Shown in pieces: positions 18,173-26,876 of a stretch of DNA of 64,000 nucleotides. The stretch comes from Bradyrhizobium diazoefficiens (lineage in GTDB: Bacteria; Pseudomonadota; Alphaproteobacteria; Rhizobiales; Xanthobacteraceae). The stretch covers positions 1,389,501 through 1,453,500 of the forward strand of contig NZ_JAENXS010000001.1 in assembly GCF_016612535.1 (NCBI RefSeq), in the 5' to 3' direction. A program made the translations under genes and the position numbers. Under the pieces are notes generated by a model. The model saw nothing but the letters and a program-made list of their open reading frames with translations. It ran no database searches and was not told the DNA's origin. How positions within the stretch are numbered: the stretch's first letter is position 1; the number at the start of each line of letters is the position of its first letter.

Positions 18173-18871
18173 ATGAGACGCGCCGACCGGCTGTTTCAGA
18201 TCATCCAGGTGCTGAGGCGCACTCGTAAACCGCTGACGGCGGATGCAATTGCGGCCGAGCTCGAAACTTCGAAGCGCACGATCTACCGCGACATCGCAAC
18301 GCTGATCGGCCAGCGCGTGCCGATCCGCGGCGAAGCCGGCATGGGCTACATCCTGGAGAAGGGTTTCGACCTGCCGCCCTTGATGCTGACACCCGACGAA
18401 ATCGAGGCGGCGGTGCTGGGCGCGCAATGGGTCGCAGGCCATGCCGACTCCACACTGGCGCGCGCGGCCGAAGATTTGATGGCCAAGATCGCCGACACCG
18501 TCCCCGAGCGCCTGCGCCCGTTCGTGCTGGAGCCGGCGAGCCGCGCGCGGCCAAGCTGGAACCGGGAGCCGGACCGCCTGGACATGGCGCGCACGCGCAC
18601 CCAGATCCACGAAGGCAAGAAGATCATGCTGCGCTATCGCGACGAGCAGGGTCGCCCCAGCGAGCGCATGGTCTGGCCGATCTCGGTCGGCTATCTCGAA
18701 GCGGTCCGCCTGCTCGCGGCTTGGTGCGAGCTGCGCAGCGACTTCCGCAGCTTCCGCACCGACAGGGTGGTGGATGCGACGTATCTCGACGAAAGATATC
18801 CGGAGCGGCGCGACGTGCTGCGCGCGAGATGGCGGCAGAGCCTGGTCTGGGGCCCGCCCAAGGATACGTGA
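18173..18871 (+). CDS. WYL-domain transcriptional regulator (YafY type)
   Basis: A 232-residue protein with an N-terminal winged helix-turn-helix (ADRLFQIIQVLRRTRKPLTA, LETSKRTIYRDIATL, residues 3-55). A WYL domain follows (IMLRYRDEQGRPSERMVWPI, EAVRLLAAWCELRSDFRSFR). WYL regulators sense small ligands, often nucleotides, and usually control divergent or adjacent genes; here the small hypothetical gene and GST are the nearest candidates. The length is normal for the shorter YafY group. Confidence 0.87.
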   Translation: MRRADRLFQIIQVLRRTRKPLTADAIAAELETSKRTIYRDIATLIGQRVPIRGEAGMGYILEKGFDLPPLMLTPDEIEAAVLGAQWVAGHADSTLARAAEDLMAKIADTVPERLRPFVLEPASRARPSWNREPDRLDMARTRTQIHEGKKIMLRYRDEQGRPSERMVWPISVGYLEAVRLLAAWCELRSDFRSFRTDRVVDATYLDERYPERRDVLRARWRQSLVWGPPKDT

Positions 18872-18887
18872 AGGACACGTGACGACG

Positions 18888-19202
18888 ATGGAAGAGATTG
18901 ATCTGTCGAGCTGTTGCCAGAGCTGCGGCGCCTGCTGCGGTTATTCGCAAAACTGGCCGCGCTTCTCGATCGAGAGCGACGAGGAGCTTGCGTCGATCCC
19001 GGAGACTCTCGTCAACGCGCGCCAATCCGGCATGCGCTGCGAGGGCGATCGCTGTTCGGCCTTGCAGGGCGAGATCGGGAAGGCAACGGCCTGCGGCGTC
19101 TATTCGGTGCGACCGGAGGTGTGCCGCACCTGCATGCCGGGCGACGCCGAATGCGCGATGGCGCGGCGGAAGTTCGGGCTGCCGCTGATAGGCGCCGTTT
19201 AG
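18888..19202 (+). CDS. YkgJ-type cysteine-cluster protein
   Basis: A 104-residue protein rich in cysteine: CCQSCGACCGYSQNWPRF near the N-terminus, MRCEGDRCSALQG, then CGVYSVRPEVCRTCMPGDAEC. This matches the zinc- or iron-binding YkgJ family (CxxCxxCC at the start, YxxRPxxCR later), of unknown activity. ATG at 18888 was chosen; a GTG at 18879 is a possible alternative. The gene follows the WYL regulator by 16 bp and overlaps the convergent gene end by 4 bp. Confidence 0.85.
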   Translation: MEEIDLSSCCQSCGACCGYSQNWPRFSIESDEELASIPETLVNARQSGMRCEGDRCSALQGEIGKATACGVYSVRPEVCRTCMPGDAECAMARRKFGLPLIGAV

Positions 19203-19597
19203 GCGGGGACAGCTTCGCTGATTTCGTCGTCGAGCTCGTCGTCCAGCGGTGCAAGCACCGAGAGCGGCTTGGTCGACAGTGTGATCGGCTTGCGGCCGCT
19301 CGAGTGCGACGGCGTCGATTTGGCCGAGCCCGCGCGCGACAGCGCGTAGAGCGTCGAGCCGACACGGCCGCCGTTCTCGATTAGATCGCGCTCGCTGCAG
19401 CTCGCCGCGATCGCAACCGCCAGCGAATGCAAATGGCTGCGGCGATAGCAGAACAGCGCCAGCATGGCGCGGGCGTCAGGGGAAACACTCTCAACCAACC
19501 GCGGCAGGCCACTCTCACTGGCGCGATACATTTCGCCAAGGAGTTCGTCGCGAACCGGGCAGAAATCGCTTTCAAAAGCGTCACGGCTTGAAAACAT
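19199..19597 (-). CDS. Hypothetical protein
   Basis: A 132-residue protein starting MFSSRDAFESDFCPVRDELL with a good GGGAGAA ribosome binding site. It has a helical first half (ARAMLALFCYRRSHLHSLAVA, AASCSERDLIE) and a polar Ser/Thr-rich, acidic C-terminus. I recognise no domain. The base usage is like its neighbours and the start is well defined, so it is probably real. Confidence 0.65.
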   Translation of the reverse strand: MFSSRDAFESDFCPVRDELLGEMYRASESGLPRLVESVSPDARAMLALFCYRRSHLHSLAVAIAASCSERDLIENGGRVGSTLYALSRAGSAKSTPSHSSGRKPITLSTKPLSVLAPLDDELDDEISEAVPA

Positions 19598-19746
19598 TGC
19601 AATTCTCCCTCGTGTGGGGAAGATGCAGCGCAATTCTCTAATGAAAGGTTAACCACACTGGGCGGTAGTCACCCGGGGTCCTTGCGCGCCATCCGCGAAT
19701 CAGCCGGCCCCGGCGGGCCGAGGACCGCAGACGCAGACAGCCAGCC

Positions 19747-20148
19747 TCAGTTCGCCCCCATGAAGATGGAAAGGCCGAAGCCGGTGAGGTGGTGCAGCGC
19801 CTGGTCGACGCCGATCAGGGTCCAGAACCAGGGGTGCTCCTGGTTGACGCCGAAGTTGGCCGAGACGAGTCCCTTGGCGCGATCAATCGTGATGTGGATG
19901 ACGAAATCGATCAGCGCCACGAACCAGAATCGCGGCGCCACGATCAGGATCAGCGGCAGCGCAACCGCAAGATGAATCAGGCAATGCACCAGAAGCGGCA
20001 AAGCCCAGCCGTGCTTCTGGTCCTTGCCTTGCGCCATCCAGGCGGTTTGCAAAACGAAATCGGCGATGATGTGCTTGAAGGTGAGCAGCAACATCCAGCC
20101 AATGAGCGCTTCGACCGGAACCGCCGATGACAGGGGTGGAAACGACAA
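19747..20148 (-). CDS. DUF3307 membrane protein
   Basis: A 133-residue integral membrane protein with about four hydrophobic segments. Typical DUF3307 features are FKHIIADFVLQTAWMAQGK near residue 25, the His-rich LLVHCLIHLAVALPLIL, and IDFVIHITIDRAKG. The conserved His and Asp residues in the membrane suggest a catalytic or metal role, but none is known for the family. Confidence 0.83.
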   Translation of the reverse strand: MSFPPLSSAVPVEALIGWMLLLTFKHIIADFVLQTAWMAQGKDQKHGWALPLLVHCLIHLAVALPLILIVAPRFWFVALIDFVIHITIDRAKGLVSANFGVNQEHPWFWTLIGVDQALHHLTGFGLSIFMGAN

Positions 20149-20497
20149 AACTGACGCCCTCGTTGACTTGATAAGAAAAAATGGAGCGTTCAGCGCAACT
20201 TCTTCTTGGACCCGTCAGATCATCGGGACGGATGATTTATGACATCTCCCGCGACGGAATGCAGCCGGGGGAACTGGAAAATCGCCAACTGTGGCTAAAC
20301 GGTGATAGCATGACCAAACGGCGCGGATCGGTCGAGTAAGGTTACCTTCGGCGCAGAATTTGCATTCTCTCGTTGGAGCGCTATCATCCTCAGGTAGAGG
20401 ATTATCGTTCTTTTTTCAGACGCTTACGAAATTTTCGAGCGTGCCGCCGGCGATCACCGTGCCGCCCGCAATATCAGAATAAGGCCAGAGTGCTGCC
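20149..20497. other. Intergenic stretch without a recognised gene
   Basis: No frame here gives a convincing protein. It is AT-richer than its surroundings, with runs such as TTCTTTTTTCAG near 20410, and probably holds the promoters of the divergent DUF3307 and TAXI genes. No clear palindrome was found. Confidence 0.5.
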
Positions 20498-21934
20498 ATG
20501 AGTGCTGAAGGCCCTACCTCGTCGAGAGAAGCGCCGCCCCGGCGTCCCAAGGTGATCAAGACCAATCAGCAGCAGGTTCTGCTGTATGTCGTGCTGACCC
20601 TGCTGCTGTCGCTTGCCACCGTCTGGGCCGGCCGCGCGTGGTTGCACAATTCAGAGACGCTGACCTTTGCCGTCGGCGCTCCCACCAGCGACGAAGCACT
20701 GTTCGCGACCAAGCTCGCCACACTGCTGAAGAACAACGCCTCGCGTTTCCGGATCAAGATCGTCAACAATGCCGACAATGCCAAGGCGCTCGCCCAGTTC
20801 GATCACAAGCAGGCCGATCTTGCAGTCCTGCGCACCGACGCCAAGGTGCCGCTGCGGGCGCGCACGCTCGCGATCCTGGAGCACGATCTCGTGCTCCTGC
20901 TCGGCCCCGGCAACAAGAAGATCAAGTCGCTGGCCGAGCTGAAGAAGAAGAAGGTCGCGGTTCTCGCCGAGAACGAATCCTCGCTCGCCTTCGTCCGCAA
21001 CATCCTCGACATCCCCGACGGACCGGACGCTGTGAAGATTCAAATGGCGCCGCAAGGCGCGACGCTGGACAAGCTGTTTGCACCGGCAAGTGGCTTCAGC
21101 GCGGTGATCGCCATCGTCCACACCTCGAAGGCGGTGCGGGACAAGGCCTATGAACAAGTCGCCAAGCGCGGCGGCTTCACGCTGAACGCGATCGACGAAG
21201 CCAAGGCGCTGGCGCGCAAATTCCCCGGCATTTCCGACGAAACGCTGACCGCCGGCACGCTGTCCGTTTCGCCGGAGATTCCCGACGACGACCTCGACAC
21301 GATCGGGCTCGAATGGTTGCTGGTCGCGCAATCCAAGATGTCGGCGACCATTGCCGGCGACATCGCGCGCATCGTCTACGAGAACAAGTCCGCACTCGGG
21401 CTCGACAGCGGCTTCGCGACCCACATCGAGCCGGCCTCCGTCGAGAAGGACGCCTTCGTGATGGCGCATCAGGGGGCAGCCGACTACATCAACGACGACA
21501 CCAAGTCGTTCATGGATAAGTACAGCGACCTGATGTATCTGGGCGCCGCCGCGCTCAGCGTCATCGGCTCGATCTTCGCCGCGATCTACGCCAAGATTAC
21601 CCGGATCGCGCCGGAGAAGGCTGGCCAGCTCTCCACCGCCGTCCTCGATATCGGCGAGCGTATCGAGCACGCCCATTCGCTGGACCAGCTCGAATGTCTC
21701 CAGGACGAACTCGAGAGCATCCTGCGCGGCGCCGTCATCGGCCTGCGTGACGGCACGATCAGTACCGACGGGCTCGATACCTTCAAGCTCGGCTACGAAT
21801 TCGTCCGCGACGAGATCGGCATGCGCCGTGACTACCTGAAGCGCCACGCCGGCGAGGTCGAGAAGATCGCCGCCCCCCTCCCCCCACCCGAAGACAGCAA
21901 TGTCGTGGTGGTGAAGACAGCTCAGAGCGCCTGA
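20498..21934 (+). CDS. Membrane-anchored TAXI-family TRAP binding protein (orphan)
   Basis: A 478-residue protein with an uncleaved-looking N-terminal membrane segment (QVLLYVVLTLLLSLATVWAG, residues 27-46). A TAXI/NMT1-like binding domain follows (LTFAVGAPTSDEALFATKLA, QADLAVLRTDAKVPLRART, KKVAVLAENESSLAFVRNIL). A second membrane segment (LMYLGAAALSVIGSIFAAIY, near 345) precedes a cytoplasmic helical tail of about 110 residues. Classic TAXI proteins are periplasmic and sit next to a fused TRAP permease; here no permease is nearby. The second membrane helix and helical tail suggest a sensor or scaffold role (inferred). Confidence 0.75.
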   Translation: MSAEGPTSSREAPPRRPKVIKTNQQQVLLYVVLTLLLSLATVWAGRAWLHNSETLTFAVGAPTSDEALFATKLATLLKNNASRFRIKIVNNADNAKALAQFDHKQADLAVLRTDAKVPLRARTLAILEHDLVLLLGPGNKKIKSLAELKKKKVAVLAENESSLAFVRNILDIPDGPDAVKIQMAPQGATLDKLFAPASGFSAVIAIVHTSKAVRDKAYEQVAKRGGFTLNAIDEAKALARKFPGISDETLTAGTLSVSPEIPDDDLDTIGLEWLLVAQSKMSATIAGDIARIVYENKSALGLDSGFATHIEPASVEKDAFVMAHQGAADYINDDTKSFMDKYSDLMYLGAAALSVIGSIFAAIYAKITRIAPEKAGQLSTAVLDIGERIEHAHSLDQLECLQDELESILRGAVIGLRDGTISTDGLDTFKLGYEFVRDEIGMRRDYLKRHAGEVEKIAAPLPPPEDSNVVVVKTAQSA

Positions 21935-22055
21935 CCTATCGATTCGCGACTCAGGACCGGCTCGTTCAGCTTTTTAGCGCGAATCGCAGCGCCGACCCTG
22001 GAACCGTTTCCCCGGTGCAACCGTTGGTTCTCCTAGCACAACCGGAGAACGCACC

Positions 22056-22274
22056 ATGCGTATGCTCCTTCTCATCATCATGCTGGGAATGCTGGTTGCG
22101 GTTGGTTACTTCGCCTACTCGGCCATGGCGGTCGGGGGCGACCCGATCCCGACGGAAGGTTACGTGGCGCTGGCGTTGGGCGCGGGGTTCTCCGTCGTCG
22201 TTGGCATCGGCTTGATGATGCTGCTGTTTTTGAGCAGCCGGCGCGGCTACGACGAGCCGCCGCACTTCAAATAG
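22056..22274 (+). CDS. Small two-helix membrane protein
   Basis: A 72-residue protein with two hydrophobic segments (MLLLIIMLGMLVAVGYFAYS and YVALALGAGFSVVVGIGLMM) and a polar tail ending GYDEPPHFK. The short linker GGDPIPTEG lies between them. The function is unknown. It precedes the channel gene, and the two could be co-transcribed. Confidence 0.7.
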   Translation: MRMLLLIIMLGMLVAVGYFAYSAMAVGGDPIPTEGYVALALGAGFSVVVGIGLMMLLFLSSRRGYDEPPHFK

Positions 22275-22415
22275 CCGCTGAGTCTGGTCCTGCGTCGGAC
22301 GCCGTGCTGAGTGCTCCTGTTGCCCCTGCCGTCGTTGACGGCCTCGGTGCGGGCAGGCACTTTGACGCCGAAGTCCCAGCCGGGACGCAAGCACCAGACT
22401 GAGCCGCCATCCCGC

Positions 22416-23525
22416 ATGCCCAAGCCGATGTTTCCCGCTCTGGCCCAGTTCGTGGCCGCTACGGCCGGCCGCAACATGACCAAGGCCGCCTATGTGGCCG
22501 TGACCGTCGGTGTGCTCAGCATGGTGCTGTTGACTGTCGATCCAGCCTACGAGACGGCGCACCGATGGGTCGACCTGCTGCTATGGGCCTGCCTCGCCTA
22601 TTTCGTGTTTGAATGGGTGGTCCGGTTGCGCCACATGGCGCTGCAGCACCGACTGGCACTCTACATGTCCTCCTCCGCCGGCCTGGTCGATGCCGTCGGG
22701 GCGCTGGCGGTGCCGGCCGCGCTGATTCTGGGCGCCGAACCCAAGACGGCCTGGTTGTTCAGCGTGCTCTGGGTGCTGAAGGTGGTGCCCGGCATTCCTG
22801 GCCTGCGCCAGCTTCGCCGGGTACTGGCGTTCGAATGGGGCCCGCTGCTCAGCGTGCTCGTGATCTTCCTGATGGTGGTGTTCCTCGCCTCCGTCGCCGA
22901 ATATTTTCTCGAGCGGGACGTGCAGCCGCAGACCTTCGGCAGCGTGCCGGCCGCGCTGTGGTGGGCGGTGGTGACCTTGACGACGACCGGCTACGGCGAC
23001 GCCGTGCCGGTCACACCGCTCGGGCGTATTGTGGCCGCGCTGGTGATGATCTCCGGCCTCGGCGTGTTCGGCCTCTGGACCGGTATCCTGGCGACCGGCT
23101 TCGCCGCCGAGACCCGACGCGACAATTTCCTCAAGACTTGGGAATCCGTCAGCAAGGTGCCGTTCTTCGCAGCGCTTGGGCCTGCGGCCATTGCCGACGT
23201 CACGCACATGCTCCGCACCATGGAACTGCCCGCGCGCACCATGATCATCCGGAAGGGCCAGCAGGGCGACTGCATGTATTTCATCGCCGCCGGCGAGGTC
23301 GCGGTCGACTTGCCCGGCAAGAAGGTGCATCTCGGCGAGGGTGCTTTCTTCGGCGAGATGGCGCTGCTCGGCAACAACATGCGCGGCGCCAATGTCTCGA
23401 CCACGAAGGTGTCGCGGCTGCTGGTGCTCGATCTCGTCGACTTCCGCGTGCTGATGGCGCGGCACCCCGATCTCGCCGAGACCATCGACGCGGAAGCCAG
23501 GCGGCGCACGCTCGAAAACAGATAA
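22416..23525 (+). CDS. Cyclic nucleotide-gated potassium channel, MloK1-like
   Basis: A 369-residue six-helix channel. The K+ selectivity filter TTTGYGD is at residues 189-195, preceded by the pore helix (AALWWAVVTL) and followed by the inner helix (GLGVFGLWTGILATGFAAE). A C-terminal cyclic-nucleotide-binding domain holds the phosphate-binding cassette (GEGAFFGEMALLGNNMRGA, about 307-325) with the conserved Arg at 323. The domain order and the IERD-like FLERDVQPQTFGS turret match Mesorhizobium MloK1, which is opened by cAMP and lacks the C-linker. ATG 22416 is chosen, although the frame is open further upstream. The next gene is 12 bp away. Confidence 0.9.
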   Translation: MPKPMFPALAQFVAATAGRNMTKAAYVAVTVGVLSMVLLTVDPAYETAHRWVDLLLWACLAYFVFEWVVRLRHMALQHRLALYMSSSAGLVDAVGALAVPAALILGAEPKTAWLFSVLWVLKVVPGIPGLRQLRRVLAFEWGPLLSVLVIFLMVVFLASVAEYFLERDVQPQTFGSVPAALWWAVVTLTTTGYGDAVPVTPLGRIVAALVMISGLGVFGLWTGILATGFAAETRRDNFLKTWESVSKVPFFAALGPAAIADVTHMLRTMELPARTMIIRKGQQGDCMYFIAAGEVAVDLPGKKVHLGEGAFFGEMALLGNNMRGANVSTTKVSRLLVLDLVDFRVLMARHPDLAETIDAEARRRTLENR

Positions 23526-23537
23526 ATGGAGACAACA

Positions 23538-24323
23538 ATGTCGGAGACCACTGAGGCGGCCAGTGGCCCCGTGCTCGAAATCAATGGTGCACGCGCCACC
23601 ATCCGCTTGAACCGGCCAAAGCATCTGAACCGGCTCCAGGCGGAGGATCTCGGCGAACTGGTAAAGCTGTTCGACCGGGTGGAGGCCGATCCCGCGATCC
23701 GCGTGCTGGTGCTGACGGGTACGGGCCGCGCATTCTCGGCAGGCTACGATTTGAATTCGGTCGCCGAGCGGGCAGTGAGCGCCAACGAGCAGCAGAGCGC
23801 GGGCTCGGCCTTCGAAGTCGTCGTCAACCGGCTGGAGGACCTCGGCCTGCCGACGATCTGCCGGCTCAATGGCGGCGTCTATGGCGGCTCGACCGACCTC
23901 GCACTCGCCTGCGATTTCCGCATCGGAATCGACACCGCCGAGATGTTCATGCCGGCGGCGCGACTCGGGCTGCATTATTACAGGAGCGGCATCAAGCGCT
24001 ACGTGACGCGGCTCGGCGTCGACAATGCGAAGAAGCTGTTCCTGACAGCGCAGAAGATCACCGCCTCGGAGATGCTGCGTATCGGCTATCTCACCGCCAT
24101 GGTGGCGGTGGAATTTCTGGACGAGGAAGTCGACAAGCTCGCCAACATTCTCGCCGGCAATGCTCCGAACGCGATGCGCGGCATGAAGCGTGCGATCAAC
24201 GAATTCGCCCGCGGCGAGCTGGACGAGCAGGCCACCGACCAGCGTCACCGCGACAGCATGCGCGGCGACGAAATCAAGGAAGGCATCGAAGCGTTCGGGG
24301 AGAAGAGGGCTCCAAGATTCTGA
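23538..24323 (+). CDS. Crotonase-fold protein lacking both hydratase glutamates
   Basis: A 261-residue enoyl-CoA hydratase/isomerase family protein. The first oxyanion-hole region AFSAGYDLNS and the second GGVYGGSTDLALACDFRIG are present. However, the two general acid/base glutamates appear replaced: Asp in GGSTDLA, and Ala in MPAARLG. It is thus unlikely to be a hydratase and may catalyse another CoA-ester reaction. ATG 23538 follows GGAG at the right distance; ATG 23526 is further upstream. It is co-oriented with the channel gene 12 bp before. Confidence 0.78.
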   Translation: MSETTEAASGPVLEINGARATIRLNRPKHLNRLQAEDLGELVKLFDRVEADPAIRVLVLTGTGRAFSAGYDLNSVAERAVSANEQQSAGSAFEVVVNRLEDLGLPTICRLNGGVYGGSTDLALACDFRIGIDTAEMFMPAARLGLHYYRSGIKRYVTRLGVDNAKKLFLTAQKITASEMLRIGYLTAMVAVEFLDEEVDKLANILAGNAPNAMRGMKRAINEFARGELDEQATDQRHRDSMRGDEIKEGIEAFGEKRAPRF

Positions 24324-24758
24324 TCACGCCCGCTTCGACCGCATCGCGCGCACCTGCGTGAGCTTGGGATCGCGGGCGAGCGACTGGTAGCGCTTGCTGT
24401 CGATGGCGTAGATCGCGATCCGGCCCTCACTGTCGGCATGAACGCCCCAGCCGAAGCGCTTGCCCAGGCTCGACGCCCTCATGCACGCCTGCCCGCGGGA
24501 GAAGAACGCTTCACGGGCCGCATGCTTCTCCGTTTTCGTCGCCTTCACATCGAGCTCGCGTCCCGACGCAGAGGTCGCGAAGATCACGTCGTCGGACGTG
24601 TATTTGTACGGTGCCTTGGCGATCATCCCGTATTGCAGGCACGCCACCGTCGGCTTTCCCGCGCGCAGCGGGGGCTCCTCGCCAGTACGCGCAGGACAGT
24701 CTTCGGCAACCCGGATGAAGGTGTTGAAGCAGTTGGTCGTATGCATCGGCTTCGTCAT
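24324..24758 (-). CDS. DUF6157-family protein
   Basis: A 144-residue protein with the family start (MHTTNCFNTFIRVAEDCPAR), then KPTVACLQYGMI, YTSDDVIFATSASG and the C-terminal FFSRGQACMRASSLGKRFGWG. Members are small soluble proteins of unknown function. ATG 24758 was chosen. A GTG at 24779 overlapping the upstream GST stop (GTGA) is an alternative that would couple the genes. It overlaps nothing downstream; the convergent crotonase ends one base away. Confidence 0.78.
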   Translation of the reverse strand: MTKPMHTTNCFNTFIRVAEDCPARTGEEPPLRAGKPTVACLQYGMIAKAPYKYTSDDVIFATSASGRELDVKATKTEKHAAREAFFSRGQACMRASSLGKRFGWGVHADSEGRIAIYAIDSKRYQSLARDPKLTQVRAMRSKRA

Positions 24759-24775
24759 CTGCAACCCCGGATCAT

Positions 24776-25420
24776 TCACCCGCCAGCCGCCGCGGCATGC
24801 TGCGCGGCCATCTCGGCGTCGGCCGCAGTGATCCGCTGGAACGCCGGCCGCGAGGTCATGCGGTCGGCGTAGCGGGCAAAAACGTCCTTCTTCGGCACGA
24901 TCCCGAACATCATGGTCCAGCTGAACGCGATACCCCACAGCACATCGGCGGCGGTCATGCGCTCGCCGAGCAGATACGGTCCCTCCGACAATTGCGTCTC
25001 GAGCGCGCCGAGCATCGTGTCGTAGTCGGCATAGGGCGACTGCGTGATCGGCGCCGGCTCGCGCTGCATGAACTTGTCGATCAGGGCGGGCTCGAACGAG
25101 GAGCCGTAATAGGCGGTCCAGCGCAAATAGGGGCCGCGCAGCGGATCGCTCAGCGCGGGCGTCAGCCCCGCCTGGGGAAACAGATCGGCGAGATAGATGG
25201 TGATCGCGACCTGCTCGGTCACGAGCGCCTCGCCATGGCGGATCGCCGGCACCTTGCCGAGCGGATTGATGGCGAGATAGGCGGGCTGGCGCTGCTCGCT
25301 TGCCTTCATGTTGAGAACGTGGAGATCGTAGGGCGCCCCCAGCTCCTCCAGCAGCACCCGCGTGCCAGTGGCGCGGCTCTGCGGCGAATAATACAGCGTG
25401 ATGCGGTTCGGATCGGTCAT
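24776..25420 (-). CDS. Glutathione S-transferase family protein
   Basis: A 214-residue GST with a thioredoxin-like N-terminus (ITLYYSPQSRATGTRVLLEE, residues 7-26, with Ser at the catalytic position). The cis-Pro loop is NPLGKVPAI, the glutathione-gamma-glutamyl contact is VTEQVAITIYL, and a helical C-terminus (LLGERMTAADVLWGIAFSW) has the N-capping box. It is divergent from a WYL-type regulator with a strong palindrome between them, so it is probably the target of that regulator. Confidence 0.87.
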   Translation of the reverse strand: MTDPNRITLYYSPQSRATGTRVLLEELGAPYDLHVLNMKASEQRQPAYLAINPLGKVPAIRHGEALVTEQVAITIYLADLFPQAGLTPALSDPLRGPYLRWTAYYGSSFEPALIDKFMQREPAPITQSPYADYDTMLGALETQLSEGPYLLGERMTAADVLWGIAFSWTMMFGIVPKKDVFARYADRMTSRPAFQRITAADAEMAAQHAAAAGG

Positions 25421-25468
25421 GGCGGTCTCCCTCGGGCGGGCTTGCAATGGCACATCTTGTAGCGGCGG

Positions 25469-25493
25469 ATACCTGACATCTTGTGTCAGGTAT
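25469..25493. promoter_or_regulatory. 25-bp perfect palindromic operator between GST and WYL regulator
   Basis: ATACCTGACA-TCTTG-TGTCAGGTAT is an exact 10-bp inverted repeat with a 5-bp spacer. It lies 13 bp before the regulator start and about 50 bp before the GST start. This is the position expected for autoregulation plus control of the divergent GST operon. Confidence 0.8.
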
Positions 25494-25506
25494 GGTTTAA
25501 GGGATC

Positions 25507-26487
25507 ATGCGCGCGAGCCGGATGCTGTCGATCCTCACCACCCTCCAAGCCAAGGGGCAGGTCACCGCGCCCGAGCTTGCCGAGGCCTGCGAGGTGTCGG
25601 TGCGCACAATCTATCGCGACATCGACGCGCTCGCAGCATCCGGTGTCCCCGTCTATGCCGATCGCGGCGCGGAAGGCGGTTATCGGCTGCTCGACGGCTA
25701 TCGCGTGCGCCTGAATGGGTTGTCGCAGAGCGAAGCGGGCGCGCTGTTCCTCGCGGGCCTCCCGGGCCCGGCAGCGGCGCTCGGGCTGGATGCCGCGATG
25801 ATCGCCGCGCGGAACAAGCTGATGGCGGCGCTGCCCGCGAACTTGCGCGAAGATGCCGGGCGCATGCAGGAACGTTTTCACCTGGACGCGCCGGGCTGGT
25901 TCGGCGAAGCGGAAGAACCCAAACATCTGCGCGCGATTGCCGGCGCAGCTCTCCGCGGAACGCTCATCAAAATCCGCTACCAGAGCTGGCGCGCCGAGAA
26001 GCAGCGCCGTGTCGCGCCGCTCGGCCTCGTGCTGAAGGGCGGCAGCTGGTATCTCGCGGGGCAAGTCGACGGCAGCGTGCGCACCTATCGCGTCGCGCGC
26101 GTGCTCGACTGCACGGCACTCGACGAGCGCATCGATCGTCCCGCCGATTTCGATCTCGCCACCTATTGGCAGAACGCGACGCTGCGGCTCGAAGCCGAGA
26201 TGCATCCGAACGTCGCGATCGTGCGGCTGTCGCCAATCGGCGTCAAGCTGCTCGATGCGCTGAGCCAGCCTTATGTCAGGGCGCGCACGCAGATCGACGA
26301 GACCACCGATGCCGACGGCTGGCGCATCGCCAGAGTACCGACCGGCAAGACCTCATGGCATGCCGCGGCCGAGTTGCTGCGGCTCGGGGCCGAGGCCGAA
26401 GTGCTGGAACCCGCGGACCTCCGCGAGAAGATGGCCGAGATGACGCAGGCGATGGCCGCGCGCTATCGCGCGGCGCGGAAAGCCTGA
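25507..26487 (+). CDS. WYL-domain transcriptional regulator (YafY type, long form)
   Basis: A 326-residue protein with a winged helix-turn-helix (RMLSILTTLQAKGQVTAPEL, CEVSVRTIYRDIDAL, residues 5-45), the GGYRLLDGYRVRLNGL wing, a WYL domain near 150-220 (IRYQSWRAEKQRRVAPLGLV, WYLAGQVDGSVRTYRV, carrying the W-Y-L triad) and a WCX C-terminal domain. It probably binds the palindrome immediately upstream and controls the divergent GST-DUF6157 pair. Confidence 0.9.
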   Translation: MRASRMLSILTTLQAKGQVTAPELAEACEVSVRTIYRDIDALAASGVPVYADRGAEGGYRLLDGYRVRLNGLSQSEAGALFLAGLPGPAAALGLDAAMIAARNKLMAALPANLREDAGRMQERFHLDAPGWFGEAEEPKHLRAIAGAALRGTLIKIRYQSWRAEKQRRVAPLGLVLKGGSWYLAGQVDGSVRTYRVARVLDCTALDERIDRPADFDLATYWQNATLRLEAEMHPNVAIVRLSPIGVKLLDALSQPYVRARTQIDETTDADGWRIARVPTGKTSWHAAAELLRLGAEAEVLEPADLREKMAEMTQAMAARYRAARKA

Positions 26488-26624
26488 CGGCGGCGCATTC
26501 CGCCGCAGACCGCGAAACGATCCTGAAACACGATTCTCGCCTCACCATGTGAACGCGTTCGCGCGTCGCCTCGACCGAGAAGCAGGGACACAACAACGGC
26601 TTCGCGCCACACTGGAGAATGAGA

Positions 26625-26855
26625 ATGTTTCGTAAGCTTGCACTTGGTCTGATCGCCGCCGGTTCGCTCGGCGCCGCCGCACTCGCGCCCACCGCCGCAT
26701 CGGCCCACGGCTTCCACCACTGGGGCCCCGGCTGGGGCTTCGGCGGCGTCTACGTCAACACCAGCGTCAGCAACTGCTACCAGGAGCGCGTCATCCAGAC
26801 CCGCCACGGCGCACGCGTGCGCGTCGTGAATGTCTGCGCCTACGGGATCTATTGA
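26625..26855 (+). CDS. Small secreted Gly/His-rich protein
   Basis: A 76-residue protein with a signal peptide (MFRKLALGLIAAGSLGAAAL, cleavage near ASAHG), then an aromatic Gly/His/Trp stretch and two cysteines (NCYQERVIQ and NVCAYGIY) that could form a disulfide. ATG 26625 is favoured over 26619 because GGAG lies seven bases before it. Proteins of this kind are common in Bradyrhizobium and have no known function. A terminator follows. Confidence 0.75.
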   Translation: MFRKLALGLIAAGSLGAAALAPTAASAHGFHHWGPGWGFGGVYVNTSVSNCYQERVIQTRHGARVRVVNVCAYGIY

Positions 26856-26876
26856 TATCCTGCCTTCACGACAAAG

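Noticed and set aside
22581..24248. 555-codon open frame on the reverse strand opposite the channel and crotonase genes
   Set aside because: His/Arg/Glu-rich composition typical of antisense frames in GC-rich DNA; it lies wholly under two well-supported genes.
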